A DNA stretch of 64,000 bases from Bog-756 sp049517675 (GCA_049517675.1 JBEKRV010000009.1:1-64000); one strand, 5' to 3'. Shown: positions 45,732 to 54,955, counted from the stretch's first letter. Numbers and translations: made by a program. The notes: generated from the sequence alone by a model not told the origin.

Positions 45732-46163
45732 TCAGGCCCGGGAGATCGGCACCTTCGTCGCGGACTCCGCCGGCTCGGCCGGGCACGGGATCCGCACCTC
45801 GAGGATCCCGTCCTTGTAGGTGGCCTTCACGTCCTTCGACGTGGCCCCCGGAGGAAGGGCGATCTCGCGGTCGAAATCCCCGTAGCGGAATTCGGAGCGA
45901 TACCCCTCCTTGTCCTTCTTCTCGGACGACTGCTCGCGTCGGGCATGGATCCGCGCCACACCGCCCTCGGTCGTGATCTCGACATCCTTGTCCGGGTCGA
46001 TGTCCGGCAGCTCCGCCCTCACGACCAGATCCCCGCCGTCATGGAACTCCTCGACCCGCAGCCACTGCAGACCGTCCCCCGCGTCGAACGGCCAGCCCCA
46101 TCGCTCGGGCAGCCTGAGGACGGGCCATTCCGCTACATGCTTGTCCCGATGCACCAGTGCCAT
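45732..46163 (-). CDS. Hsp20/alpha-crystallin small heat-shock protein
   Basis: 143 residues. The alpha-crystallin domain runs from about 40 to 130: DLVVRAELPDIDPDKDVEI, then FRYGDFDREIALPPGATSKD and ATYKDGILEVRIP, the family signature with a GILEVR in place of A-x-nG-hL. It holds unfolded proteins during stress and forms oligomers. ATG at 46163 is chosen, with AAGGTGG six bases before it. I do not see a clear HAIR/CIRCE box upstream. Confidence 0.9.
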   Translation of the reverse strand: MALVHRDKHVAEWPVLRLPERWGWPFDAGDGLQWLRVEEFHDGGDLVVRAELPDIDPDKDVEITTEGGVARIHARREQSSEKKDKEGYRSEFRYGDFDREIALPPGATSKDVKATYKDGILEVRIPCPAEPAESATKVPISRA

Positions 46164-46308
46164 CTCCAACCACCTTCGTTCTCACTCGGTTCCGTCACGA
46201 GCCCCTCTGGGATCCATCGTGCGCCGATGCCGCAGGGTCCGACAGAGGAGATCGTCACCAATCCTCCGCCGGCGCACCACGGACACCGGGGCGTTCGCCG
46301 GTGCCGGA

Positions 46309-46758
46309 TCACCTATGCCGGGACGGGTCGCCGAACCGGCAGAGCACCCGGCGTACGTCCTGTACGCACCGGCTCGGTCCCAGCACCGCGCCCGACTCCG
46401 CCCAGGGACCTTTGAGCTCGACCTCGGCGATCAGGGCACGCTGCAGCCGATCCACCGTGGTACCGGCACGTTCGGCCGTCATGAAGAGCTCCCCGACCAG
46501 GAGCTCGAGCGCTCCCTCCCACGTCGCCGTCATGTGATCTCCACCCGGCGCCGCCATCTCCTCGCGGATCCCGGCGTCCAGTTCCCCGGCCGGGGCATGG
46601 GCGAGGGCGCTCAGCCACGCCCAGTTGGGCACGGGATCGCCCTGCGACAGCAGCAGGCGCGGATACCGACCGGTGAGGAAGCTCTCGCACTCCTCCACCA
46701 GTTGGCGCCCTTGCGCCTCCACGCCCCGCTGGGCCCGCTTGTGCGAAAGCCTCCGCAT
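46309..46758 (-). CDS. Hypothetical helical protein near Hsp20
   Basis: 149 residues from ATG 46758, with GGAGG upstream (ATG at 46779 is possible). It is mostly alpha-helical, with WAWLSALAHAPAGELDAGIR and TWEGALELLVGELFMTAERA as notable segments. There is no membrane helix or known motif. It lies on the same strand as Hsp20 and may share its transcript (145-base gap). I do not recognise the family. Confidence 0.55.
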   Translation of the reverse strand: MRRLSHKRAQRGVEAQGRQLVEECESFLTGRYPRLLLSQGDPVPNWAWLSALAHAPAGELDAGIREEMAAPGGDHMTATWEGALELLVGELFMTAERAGTTVDRLQRALIAEVELKGPWAESGAVLGPSRCVQDVRRVLCRFGDPSRHR

Positions 46759-46998
46759 CGCCTCCACCTCCGTCACCATCCGAGGTACTCATCATCGCCC
46801 GTCGAGCGGCTCCCCAGAAGGGCCGATGGTCACAACGACCGGTCCGGGGCCGCCGGCCGGGCCCTCGACGCCGGGCCCTCGACGGCGTCGCCGGAGGTTC
46901 GGGCGTCGGGCCCCGTATCGGAGGCTTCCGCCTCTGGCGCCACGGTCCCCATCGGGCGACCATGGCAGTGGAGCCTCCCGTCGGCGAAGGGAGCGGAA

Positions 46999-47286
46999 AT
47001 GAAAGCCGCGGTCGGAGATCGGATCGTCATCGGCGGCACCCGGATCAACGGGATGCGCCTCTGCAAGGTGCTCGACGTACGCTCCGAGTACGGGCCGGCG
47101 GCCTATCTGGTCCGCTGGGACGATACGGGCGAGGTGGGACTGCTGCTCCCCGGGGCGGAGGACGAGGTGGTCCTGCCCAGGGTCCTGGGGCACCGACCGG
47201 CGACCGCAGGTTCGACGCAGTTCCGGAACAGCGCCACCCACGCGCCCCGTCGGGTGCCGGACCGCGGGCCGCGACGGCCGTCATGA
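46999..47286 (+). CDS. DUF1918 domain protein
   Basis: 95 residues, with the DUF1918 pattern at the start: MKAAVGDRIVIGGTRING, then VLDVRSEYGPAAYLVRWDDT and GLLLPGAEDEVV. AGGGAG precedes ATG 46999. The domain is a small SH3-like barrel common in actinobacteria, of unknown role, often near stress or CBS-domain genes. The basic tail after about residue 70 is not conserved in the usual 60-residue form. Confidence 0.85.
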   Translation: MKAAVGDRIVIGGTRINGMRLCKVLDVRSEYGPAAYLVRWDDTGEVGLLLPGAEDEVVLPRVLGHRPATAGSTQFRNSATHAPRRVPDRGPRRPS

Positions 47287-47376
47287 GGGTCCGTTCCGCC
47301 TCCGGGCGCTGACGGGTTCCGCCGCGTCAGGCCGCGAGGTGCGGCCGGTCAGCCGACGGGCGCCCGTGTCGTGTCG

Positions 47377-48582
47377 CTACGACTCGTCGACGGCCCCTGC
47401 GGTGGGCCGCGGATCGAAGGTGTCGTCGCGCCGGGCGATGATGTGCACGTCGATGGCCGCGGACCCGGCCAGGCGCGAGATCCTCCGGACGATCGATCCC
47501 CCGCCGATGAGCTCCTGCCACCGGCTGCGGGCACTGGATCCCACCACGATCTGGGTGATGTGGTGCTCCCGGGCGAAGTGGACGATGGCCTGGGCCGGGT
47601 CGTCGCCCCGGACCTCGTACCACTCGCCGCCGACGTCGGCGACGGCCTGGCGCAGGCCGGCCAGGCGCCCGTCCTCGGTCCGGTGGGCCGTGCTCGCCGC
47701 CACGACGTGCACAGCGTCCAGTTCGGCCTTGATGCGGTTGGCCATCCGGGCGGCACGACGGACGATGGCGTCGGTGCCCGGGGCCGTGGTGACGCCGACA
47801 AGGATGCGCTCGTGGGTGTCCCACACGGTGCCCTTCTGCTGGCTCCGCAGGTACGCGAGGAGTTCCTCCTCGGTCTCGTCGGCCAGGAAGCGCAGAGCCA
47901 GCTCCCGAAGTGCGGTCAGGTGGTCGGGGCGGAAGTAGTGGGCGAGAGCGTCGTCGACCTTGTCGGCCGGGTAGATGTTGCCGTGGATCATCCGGCGCCG
48001 GAGCTGTTCGGGCGACGAGTCCACCAGCTCGATCTGGTCGGCCAGGTGCACCACCCGGTCGGGCACCCGCTCACGGACGGGCACCTCGATGATGCGCTCG
48101 ACCGCGTCGGCGATGCTCTCGAGGTGCTGGATGTTGACCGTGGTGATCACGTCGATGTCGGCCTCCAGGAGTTCGACGACGTCCTGCCACCGCTTCTCGT
48201 GGCGACCCGAACCGGGCACGTTGGTGTGGGCCAGCTCGTCCACCAGGACCACCTGCGGGTGGCGTTCGAGCACCGCGTCGAGGTCCATCTCCTCGAACTG
48301 CGACCCCCGGTAGTCCACGACCTTCCGGGGGATCACCTCCAGATCGTCGATCAGGTCCTCGGTGGTCCTGCGTCCGTGACACTCGACGAATCCGATGGCC
48401 ACGTCCGCGCCCCGCTGACTCCGTCGGCGACCCTCGCCCAGCATGGAGTAGGTCTTGCCGACCCCGGGCGCCGCACCCAGATAGATACGGAAACGTCCGG
48501 TCGCTCCCACGGGACCGGCCTCCGACGGGTCGGCCCCGCGGTCAACACCGGGTGCGGGCAGATCCGGTACGGAGTCCACCAC
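47377..48582 (-). CDS. Soluble KdpD N-terminal half (KdpD + Usp domains, no kinase)
   Basis: 401 residues: KdpD domain with Walker A GAAPGVGKT at 36-44 and VDELAHTNVPGSG, then a universal-stress-protein domain (about 255-385, ending VVGSSARSRWQELIGGGS). It stops before the membrane helices; no HisKA or ATPase domain follows. It is the last gene after kdpFABC on this strand, with a 180-base gap after kdpC. The missing kinase half is encoded divergently at 53478. Together the two make up a complete KdpD. GTG at 48582 has AAGGTGA upstream. Confidence 0.9.
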   Translation of the reverse strand: MVDSVPDLPAPGVDRGADPSEAGPVGATGRFRIYLGAAPGVGKTYSMLGEGRRRSQRGADVAIGFVECHGRRTTEDLIDDLEVIPRKVVDYRGSQFEEMDLDAVLERHPQVVLVDELAHTNVPGSGRHEKRWQDVVELLEADIDVITTVNIQHLESIADAVERIIEVPVRERVPDRVVHLADQIELVDSSPEQLRRRMIHGNIYPADKVDDALAHYFRPDHLTALRELALRFLADETEEELLAYLRSQQKGTVWDTHERILVGVTTAPGTDAIVRRAARMANRIKAELDAVHVVAASTAHRTEDGRLAGLRQAVADVGGEWYEVRGDDPAQAIVHFAREHHITQIVVGSSARSRWQELIGGGSIVRRISRLAGSAAIDVHIIARRDDTFDPRPTAGAVDES

Positions 48583-48762
48583 CAGCTCGCTTCACCTTCA
48601 TCGGACGGCCGTCTGGGTGGTCGAACGTTCCGGCGGGCGACGCCGGGTCGGACCGCCGACCGGGTGAACCACGTCAGACGTCGACGGGAGCGGGCGCGAC
48701 GTCCATGACGGCACGCTGGGTTCCGACCGGTCCGCCGATCGGTGCCGGGCGACCGGACCCGT

Positions 48763-49407
48763 TCATCGCAGCTTGACCAGAGCCTCGTTCAGCTGGAGCA
48801 CGTTGATGTAGCTGCTGCCGAGGAAGCCGAACTGGGCGCTGTTGTTCTGCCGGTTGATGAGCGCCAGGAGGGTCGACCGCGAAAGGCCGGTCGCCGCCGA
48901 GACCATGGGGATCTCGGCGATGGCGTCTGCTGCGCTGATGTCCGGGTCAATGCCACTGCCCGAGGTGGTGACCAGATCGGGAGTGGGGTTCACCCCCCGG
49001 CTGTGCCAGTAGGCGACGAGGGCCTGGGTGTTCGACAGGAGGACCTTGGACCGGGGGCCCAGGTTGGAGGCCCCGGTCTCGCCGGAATTCAGCACACCGG
49101 GCTTGCCGGGGATGTTGTTGGCCTGGAGCGGGTTGTCCCCGCCGCCGGCAACCGGGCTCAACGAGCCGGCGTAGGGGCCGAGGGCATCGGGACGGCCCTG
49201 GAATACGCAGCTGCCCAACGGGTGACCCGGGCACTTGGTCTGTGACCAGTTCTGCCCGATGAGGGTGGAGCCGTTGGAGGTGATCGAGCCGTCGGCCTGG
49301 TGCTTGAAGAGGACCTGGTCGATGCCGGTCGAAATGAAGGTGTAGGCGAACACCAGGATCAGGGCGATCAGTGCGAGGACGACCGCCCGGCGGATGTGGA
49401 TGAGCAT
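48763..49407 (-). CDS. kdpC: K+-transporting ATPase subunit C
   Basis: 214 residues. One membrane helix (about 8-29) then the exported KdpC domain with GQNWSQ, the FQGRPDALGPYAGS box, SGSGIDPDIS and LLALIN near the end. Subunit C stabilises the KdpB catalytic cycle in the KdpFABC K+ pump. It begins 13 bases after kdpB ends. The protein has two Cys (TKCPGHPLGSCVFQ) in the outer domain, possibly a disulphide. Confidence 0.93.
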   Translation of the reverse strand: MLIHIRRAVVLALIALILVFAYTFISTGIDQVLFKHQADGSITSNGSTLIGQNWSQTKCPGHPLGSCVFQGRPDALGPYAGSLSPVAGGGDNPLQANNIPGKPGVLNSGETGASNLGPRSKVLLSNTQALVAYWHSRGVNPTPDLVTTSGSGIDPDISAADAIAEIPMVSAATGLSRSTLLALINRQNNSAQFGFLGSSYINVLQLNEALVKLR

Positions 49408-49420
49408 CAGAGGGACTCCA

Positions 49421-51490
49421 TCAGTAGGCGTGCAGCGCGACGAGGATGAGATCGATGAGTTTGATGCCGATGAAGGGGACGATGATCCCGCCCACTCCGT
49501 AGATCCACACGTTGCGCCGCAGGATGGCCTGCGAGCTGGCCGGACGGAACTTGACACCACGGAGGGCGAGAGGGATCAGGGCCACGATCACCAGGGCGTT
49601 GAAGATCACAGCCGAGAGCACCGCGCTCTGCTGGTTGTGCAGATGCATGATGTTCAGCGAGTTCAGCTGCGGGTAGGTTGCGACGAAGATCACCGGGATG
49701 ATGGCGAAGTACTTGGCCACGTCGTTGGCGATCGAGAAGGTGGTGAGCGAACCCCTGGTGATGAGGAGCTGCTTGCCGATCTCGACCACGTCGATGAGCT
49801 TGGTCGGGTTGGAGTCGAGATCGACCATGTTCCCGGCCTCCTTGGCCGCGGTGGTCCCCGTGTTCATGGCCACCCCGACGTCGGCCTGGGCCAGGGCCGG
49901 GGCGTCGTTGGTCCCGTCGCCGGTCATGGCGACGAGCTTGCCGCCCTCCTGCTCGGCCTTGATCAGGGCCATCTTGGCCTCGGGCGTGGCCTCGGCCAGG
50001 AAGTCGTCGACGCCGGCCTCCTGGGCGATGGCCGCGGCGGTGAGCGGGTTGTCGCCGGTGATCATGACCGTGCGGATGCCCATCTGGCGCATCTCGTCGA
50101 ACTTCTCCTTGATGCCCTGCTTCACCACGTCCTTCAGCTCGATGACGCCGAGAATGTCAGTCCCGTCGGCCACGGCCAGAGGGGTGGAACCGGCACGGGA
50201 GACCCGCTCGACGATGGCGTCGAGGTCTGCCGGTACGGTCCCTCCGTTCTCGGCCACCCACCGCTTGACCGAGTCGGCCGCCCCTTTGCGGATCTGACGG
50301 GAGCCGATGTCGAGGCCCGACATCCGGGTCTGGGCCGTGAAGGGCACGAAGGCGTGCTCGCCCTCGAGCTCGCGCTCCCGGATGTTGAAGCGCTCCTTGG
50401 CCAGCACGACGATGGACCGCCCCTCGGGCGTCTCGTCGGCCAGCGACGCCAGCTGGGCGACATCGGCCACGTCCTGCTCGCTGTGACCTTCGACCGGGAT
50501 GAAGTCCGATGCCATTCGGTTGCCCAGGGTGATGGTGCCGGTCTTGTCGAGCAGCAGGGTCTGCACGTCGCCGGCCGCCTCGACGGCACGGCCGCTCATG
50601 GCCAGTACGTTGCGCTGCACCAGACGGTCCATGCCGGCGATGCCGATGGCCGACAGCAGGGCACCGATGGTGGTCGGGATGAGGCAGACCAGCAGCGAGA
50701 TGAGGATGACCACCTGTACCGTCGCGCCGGCGTAGTGGCCGAACGCCTGGAGCGTCACCACCACCGGCAGGAAGACGATGGTGAGCACGGCGAGGAGGAT
50801 GGTCAGGGCGATCTCGTTCGGGGTCTTCTGCCGGTTGGCCCCCTCCACCAGGGTGATCATCCGGTCGAGGAAGGTCTGGCCCCGCTCGGCGGTGATCTGC
50901 ACGACGATCCGGTCGGACAGCACCTTGGTGCCGCCGGTGACGGCCGAGCGGTCGCCCCCGGACTCGCGGATGACCGGGGCCGACTCGCCGGTGATGGCCG
51001 ACTCGTCGACCGAGGCGATGCCCTCGATGATGTCCCCGTCCGAGGGGATGAGGTCGCCCGCCTCGCAGACCACGTGGTCGCCCTTGGCCAGCGACGCCGC
51101 CGGCACCAGCTCCTCGGTACCGTCGGGGTTGAGCCGTCGGGCCTCGGTCTCGGACCGCATGCGCCGCAACGTGTCGGCCTGGGCCTTCCCCCGTCCTTCG
51201 GCCATCGCCTCGGCGAAGTTGGCGAAGATGACCGTCAGGAACAGCCAGATCGTGATCGACCAGCTGAAGGTGCTCGGGTGGGCGATCGCCTCGATGAAGG
51301 TGATCACCGTGCCGACCAGCACCACGAACATGACCGGGTTCCGGATTTCCTGGGCCGGGTTGAGCTTCTTGAACGAGTCCACCAGCGCCTGGCGGAGGAT
51401 CGGGCCGTCGAACAGCCCGCGTGCCTCGGCCACGCCGTGGGCCTCGGTGCCGGGCGACGGATGCTCGGGTTGGGTGGCAGTGATGGTCAT
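49421..51490 (-). CDS. kdpB: K+-transporting P-type ATPase subunit B
   Basis: 689 residues, the ATP-hydrolysing subunit. The phosphorylated Asp315 lies in LLDKTGTITLGN; the actuator loop is SAITGESAPV and the hinge MTGDGTNDAPALAQADVGVA. Seven helices include the CLIPTTIGALLSAIGIAGMD segment of the family. The start overlaps the kdpA stop by one base (TGATG), showing tight coupling. Confidence 0.96.
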   Translation of the reverse strand: MTITATQPEHPSPGTEAHGVAEARGLFDGPILRQALVDSFKKLNPAQEIRNPVMFVVLVGTVITFIEAIAHPSTFSWSITIWLFLTVIFANFAEAMAEGRGKAQADTLRRMRSETEARRLNPDGTEELVPAASLAKGDHVVCEAGDLIPSDGDIIEGIASVDESAITGESAPVIRESGGDRSAVTGGTKVLSDRIVVQITAERGQTFLDRMITLVEGANRQKTPNEIALTILLAVLTIVFLPVVVTLQAFGHYAGATVQVVILISLLVCLIPTTIGALLSAIGIAGMDRLVQRNVLAMSGRAVEAAGDVQTLLLDKTGTITLGNRMASDFIPVEGHSEQDVADVAQLASLADETPEGRSIVVLAKERFNIRERELEGEHAFVPFTAQTRMSGLDIGSRQIRKGAADSVKRWVAENGGTVPADLDAIVERVSRAGSTPLAVADGTDILGVIELKDVVKQGIKEKFDEMRQMGIRTVMITGDNPLTAAAIAQEAGVDDFLAEATPEAKMALIKAEQEGGKLVAMTGDGTNDAPALAQADVGVAMNTGTTAAKEAGNMVDLDSNPTKLIDVVEIGKQLLITRGSLTTFSIANDVAKYFAIIPVIFVATYPQLNSLNIMHLHNQQSAVLSAVIFNALVIVALIPLALRGVKFRPASSQAILRRNVWIYGVGGIIVPFIGIKLIDLILVALHAY

Positions 51491-53178
51491 CAGAAGAACT
51501 TTCCGTGGCTGAGCTGCTCGACGAGCGGGCCGAGAGCGAGGGCGGGGAAGAAGGTCAGGCCACCGATGATCACGATGACGCCGATGGTGAGTCCGACGAA
51601 CATGCCGTTGTCGGTACGGAACGTGCCGAGCGACTCCGGCACCACGTTCTTGGCGGCCAGCACACCGCCGAGGGCGAGGGCCGGGATCATGATCCCCACC
51701 CGGCCGATCAGCATGTCGATGGCGCCGATGACGTTGTAGAACGTGGTGTTGCCGGTCAGGCCGCCGAAGGCCGAGCCGTTGTTGTTCCCCTGCGAGGTCA
51801 ACGCATAAAGGATCTCGGAGAACCCGTGGGGACCGGAGTTCAGGGGCCCAGCCCTACCGGCATGGATCGACACAGCGACGGCGGTGAACGCCAGCACGGC
51901 GATCGGCATGACCAGGGCCCCCAGCCCCGCGAGTTTGACCTCCGTGGCCTGGATCTTCTTCCCCAGGTACTCCGGCGTTCGCCCGATCATGAGCCCCCCG
52001 ATGAACACGGCGATGATGGCGTAGATGAGGATGGTGTACAGGCCACTACCGGTGCCCCCGGGTGTCACCTCCCCGAGCATCATGCCGCTCATGAGCCAGA
52101 AGCCACCCATGGGAGTGAACGAGTCGTAGGCGGAGTCGGCTGAGCCGGTGGACGTGTTGGTCGAGGCCACCCCGAACAGGGCGCTGGTGGTGTCACCGAA
52201 ACGCACCTCCTTGCCTTCGGTGTTCCCGACGGTGGAGTGCACCCCGGCCGCGGCCACGGCCGGGTTCTGGCCGTGCTCGGCGTAGGTGGCGCCGCCCACC
52301 CACACCGCGAAGATGATGGCCATGGCTCCGAGCAGGGCGGCACCGTGGCGCACGCTGCCCACCATCTTGCCGAAGGTGTAGGTGAGGGAGAATGGAACGG
52401 CCAGGAGCAGGTAGATGTCCAGGAATCCGGTGAAGCCGGTCGGGCTCTCGAACGTCGTGGCCTGGTTGGCATTGAGGAACCCGCCGCCGTTGTTGCCCAG
52501 CTGCATGATCGACTGCATGGAGCCGATCGGGCCCCGGGCGATGGTCTGGGTCACCCCGTTGATGGCGTCGTGGATGCTGATGGTGCCGGCCAGCGTCTCC
52601 ACCGCTCCCTGGCCGACGATGATGATCCCGAAGACGAAGGCGATGGGGAAGAAGATGTAGAGGAGCGCCCGGGTGATGTCGACCCAGAAGTTCCCGATGG
52701 TCGGGGAGTTGCGCCGGGAGAAGCCCCGGACCATGGCGATGGCCACGGCGATGCCGATGGCCGGGCTCACGAACTGCTCGAAGGTCAACGCGCCGATCTG
52801 CGAGAAGTACGACATGGCCGACTCGCCGCCGTAGTTCTGCCAGTTGGTGTTCGTCATGAACGACGCCGCCGTGTTGAAGCTGAGCGCCGGTCCCGCGGCG
52901 TCGAGGTGCTGCGGATTGAGCGGTAGCGACCCCTGGACGCGGATGAGCAGGTAGGTGACACCCATGGCGATCGCCGAGAAGATCACCATCGAGGTGGCGT
53001 AGCGCTTCCAGTTCTGCTCCTGCTCGGGATCGGTGCCGAGGAGGCGGTAGACCGGACGCTCGGCCCAACCGAGGTAGTGCACGCGGCCGTCGAACACGGC
53101 GGCCATGTACGACCCGAGGTAGCGCCAGGTGAGCCCCAGGGCGATGACCAGGGCGATGATCGTGAAGGTCAAGCCCAT
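51490..53178 (-). CDS. kdpA: K+-transporting ATPase subunit A (K+ channel-like)
   Basis: 562 residues. The potassium-selective subunit with four pore repeats; typical parts are SFNTAASFMTNTNWQNYGGE, NNGGGFLNANQATTFESPTG, SQGNNNGSAFGGLTGNTTFY and the starting helix IALVIALGLTWRYLGSYMAA. It follows kdpF with a single base between stop and ATG. Length is normal for the family. Confidence 0.96.
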   Translation of the reverse strand: MGLTFTIIALVIALGLTWRYLGSYMAAVFDGRVHYLGWAERPVYRLLGTDPEQEQNWKRYATSMVIFSAIAMGVTYLLIRVQGSLPLNPQHLDAAGPALSFNTAASFMTNTNWQNYGGESAMSYFSQIGALTFEQFVSPAIGIAVAIAMVRGFSRRNSPTIGNFWVDITRALLYIFFPIAFVFGIIIVGQGAVETLAGTISIHDAINGVTQTIARGPIGSMQSIMQLGNNGGGFLNANQATTFESPTGFTGFLDIYLLLAVPFSLTYTFGKMVGSVRHGAALLGAMAIIFAVWVGGATYAEHGQNPAVAAAGVHSTVGNTEGKEVRFGDTTSALFGVASTNTSTGSADSAYDSFTPMGGFWLMSGMMLGEVTPGGTGSGLYTILIYAIIAVFIGGLMIGRTPEYLGKKIQATEVKLAGLGALVMPIAVLAFTAVAVSIHAGRAGPLNSGPHGFSEILYALTSQGNNNGSAFGGLTGNTTFYNVIGAIDMLIGRVGIMIPALALGGVLAAKNVVPESLGTFRTDNGMFVGLTIGVIVIIGGLTFFPALALGPLVEQLSHGKFF

Positions 53179-53179
53179 G

Positions 53180-53269
53180 TCAGAACTTCTCGGGCTTGAA
53201 CATGGCGAAGCCCAGATACAGGAACATCAGGACGGCGACGCCGAGGAGGATGCCTTGGGTGACCGTCAT
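53180..53269 (-). CDS. kdpF: K+-transporting ATPase small subunit F
   Basis: 29 residues, a single membrane helix: TVTQGILLGVAVLMFLYLGF then AMFKPEKF, the conserved KdpF end. KdpF helps stabilise the KdpFABC complex. ATG at 53269 overlaps the stop of a still smaller upstream gene by the ATGA junction. Confidence 0.9.
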   Translation of the reverse strand: MTVTQGILLGVAVLMFLYLGFAMFKPEKF

Positions 53270-53349
53270 ACCCGGTCCAAGGCCCAGATGAGTCCGAGCA
53301 TCACCAGGACGAAGCCCAGGATGCCGAGCACTGCGAGGAAATCTGCCAT
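53266..53349 (-). CDS. 27-residue membrane peptide ahead of kdpF
   Basis: A very short frame: ATG at 53349, TGA ending at 53266. It encodes 27 residues, almost all hydrophobic, starting MADFLAVLGILGF and ending IWALDRV. One membrane helix is predicted. The ATGA overlap with kdpF argues strongly that it is translated as part of the operon. I recall similar small peptides before kdp genes in other actinobacteria but know no name. It may be an extra subunit or a translational leader. No strong Shine-Dalgarno is visible. Confidence 0.65.
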   Translation of the reverse strand: MADFLAVLGILGFVLVMLGLIWALDRV

Positions 53350-53477
53350 GAGCCGAGTATCCAGCGGGCACCGTTAACAGGTTGTGAACAGAGGTCGGTG
53401 GCTCTTAATAATTCGTTAACGGGGCGATCAACTGACCCATCCCCTCCGACCACCGTCCGTTTCGGTGTGACAATGAG
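53350..53477. promoter_or_regulatory. Divergent Kdp control region
   Basis: 128 bases between the kdpFABC operon (left) and the kinase gene (right), much richer in A/T than its surroundings. CGTTAAC occurs at 53372-53378 and at 53414-53420, 42 bases apart, around CTCTTAATAATT. Both transcripts must start here. The repeats are candidate sites for the divergently encoded KdpE-type regulator. Exact promoter boxes were not assigned. Confidence 0.55.
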
Positions 53478-54950
53478 GTGGTGCGCAGAGGGCTCACCGG
53501 ATCGATCGTCGGGATCGTCCTCGCGGTCGTCCTTGGCGCGACCATGGCGCCGCTCCGCGCCCACCTGAGCATCGCCGCCGCTGCACTGGTGTTCATCCTG
53601 CCGGTCGTCGCAGGCGTGATCATCGGCGGGTTCACGGCCGGGGTGGCGAGCGTCGCCGCCGGATTCCTCGTCTACGACTTCGTCTTCCTCCCTCCCTACT
53701 ACCGGCTGACCGTCGCCGACCCCCAGGAGTGGGAGGTCCTGGTCATCTACGCGATCGTCATGCTGGTGATGGTCCGGGTCGTGGCCAATCTCCAGTCCGC
53801 ACGTTCGGAGTCCAACCGTCGGTCGACCGAGACCCGGCGCCTCTTCGAGCTGTCCGAGCTGCTGGTCGAGGACCGGTCGGTCGAGGACCTGCTCAAGACC
53901 ATCGTCCGCGTGGTGGCGAGCGTGTTCGAGGTGCCGGGGGTGGCCCTCCTCGTGCCGGACGGCGACCGGTTGACCATCGCCGCGTCGGCCGGCGAGGAGC
54001 TGTCCGCCACCGAGCTCCGCCAGCTCGGTCCCCAGTCGGGCATCCCGGTCAGCCTCGGCACGGCCGGCGGGGCCCCCGACGGGATGCACACCGTCGCGCT
54101 GACGGCCGCCGGGCGCCCGGTGGGCATCCTGGCCCTGCGGGGGATCCCGGCCAGCGAGGCGGACCGGGCGCTCCTCGGCACGTTCGCCAACCATGCGGCC
54201 CTGGCCCTCGAACGTGCCCAGCTGCGCGATCAGGCACTGCGCACGGACCTGCTCGAGGAGGTCGACCGGCTGCGCCACGCGTTGATGGGAGCCGTGTCGC
54301 ACGACCTCCGGACCCCGCTCGCAACCATGAAGGTCGCCTCCTCGATCCTGCTCGATCCCCCCAACCCGCTGTCCGACGCGGACGCCCATGAGCTCCACGC
54401 CCTCATCGACCTGGAGACTGACCGCCTGACCCGCCTGGTCGCCAGCCTGCTCGACATGACCCGGATCGACGCCGGGGAGCTCGAGGTCCGACGGGCGCCG
54501 ATCTCCGTCCGCGATCTCGTGTCCGAAGCCGTCCGCCCGCTCCAGACGGCGCTGGGTGACCACCACATCGAGACCGCGGTCCCCGACGGGCTGCCCGACG
54601 TCGACGTCGACCAGGTCCTCATCGGCCAGGTACTCGCTAACCTCCTGGACAATGCCAATCGACACACACCGGCGGACAGTGTGATCACCGTCGCCGGTGA
54701 GCTCCGGGACGACCGGGTTGCGGTGACGGTCAGCGACCAGGGGACGGGTGTCCCCCCGGGCGAGCGGGAGGCGGTGTTCGACAGGTTCGTCCGTTTCGAC
54801 ACGGGCGGCCGGGCCGGTCTCGGTCTCACCATCGCCAAGACCTTCGTCGAGGCCCACGGTGAGCACATGTGGGTCGAAGACGCCCCGGGCGGGGGCGCCC
54901 GCTTCGTCTTCACCCTCCCGCTCGCGTCCGGCGACGGCGGGGGACGGTAG
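53478..54950 (+). CDS. Membrane histidine kinase equal to the KdpD C-terminal half
   Basis: 490 residues. Four membrane helices in a DUF4118-type sensor (about 8-105, with YDFVFLPPYYRLTVADPQEW as in KdpD), a GAF domain (about 125-255), then the phosphoacceptor box SHDLRTPL with His275 and an ATPase domain (NLLDNANRHTP, RAGLGLTIAKTFVEAHG). It corresponds to KdpD residues after the Usp domain. The start is GTG at 53478 or 53481. It is encoded divergently from kdpFABC and immediately before its response regulator. The N-terminal KdpD half is a separate gene at 47377-48582. Confidence 0.9.
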   Translation: MVRRGLTGSIVGIVLAVVLGATMAPLRAHLSIAAAALVFILPVVAGVIIGGFTAGVASVAAGFLVYDFVFLPPYYRLTVADPQEWEVLVIYAIVMLVMVRVVANLQSARSESNRRSTETRRLFELSELLVEDRSVEDLLKTIVRVVASVFEVPGVALLVPDGDRLTIAASAGEELSATELRQLGPQSGIPVSLGTAGGAPDGMHTVALTAAGRPVGILALRGIPASEADRALLGTFANHAALALERAQLRDQALRTDLLEEVDRLRHALMGAVSHDLRTPLATMKVASSILLDPPNPLSDADAHELHALIDLETDRLTRLVASLLDMTRIDAGELEVRRAPISVRDLVSEAVRPLQTALGDHHIETAVPDGLPDVDVDQVLIGQVLANLLDNANRHTPADSVITVAGELRDDRVAVTVSDQGTGVPPGEREAVFDRFVRFDTGGRAGLGLTIAKTFVEAHGEHMWVEDAPGGGARFVFTLPLASGDGGGR

Positions 54951-54955
54951 CGGGC

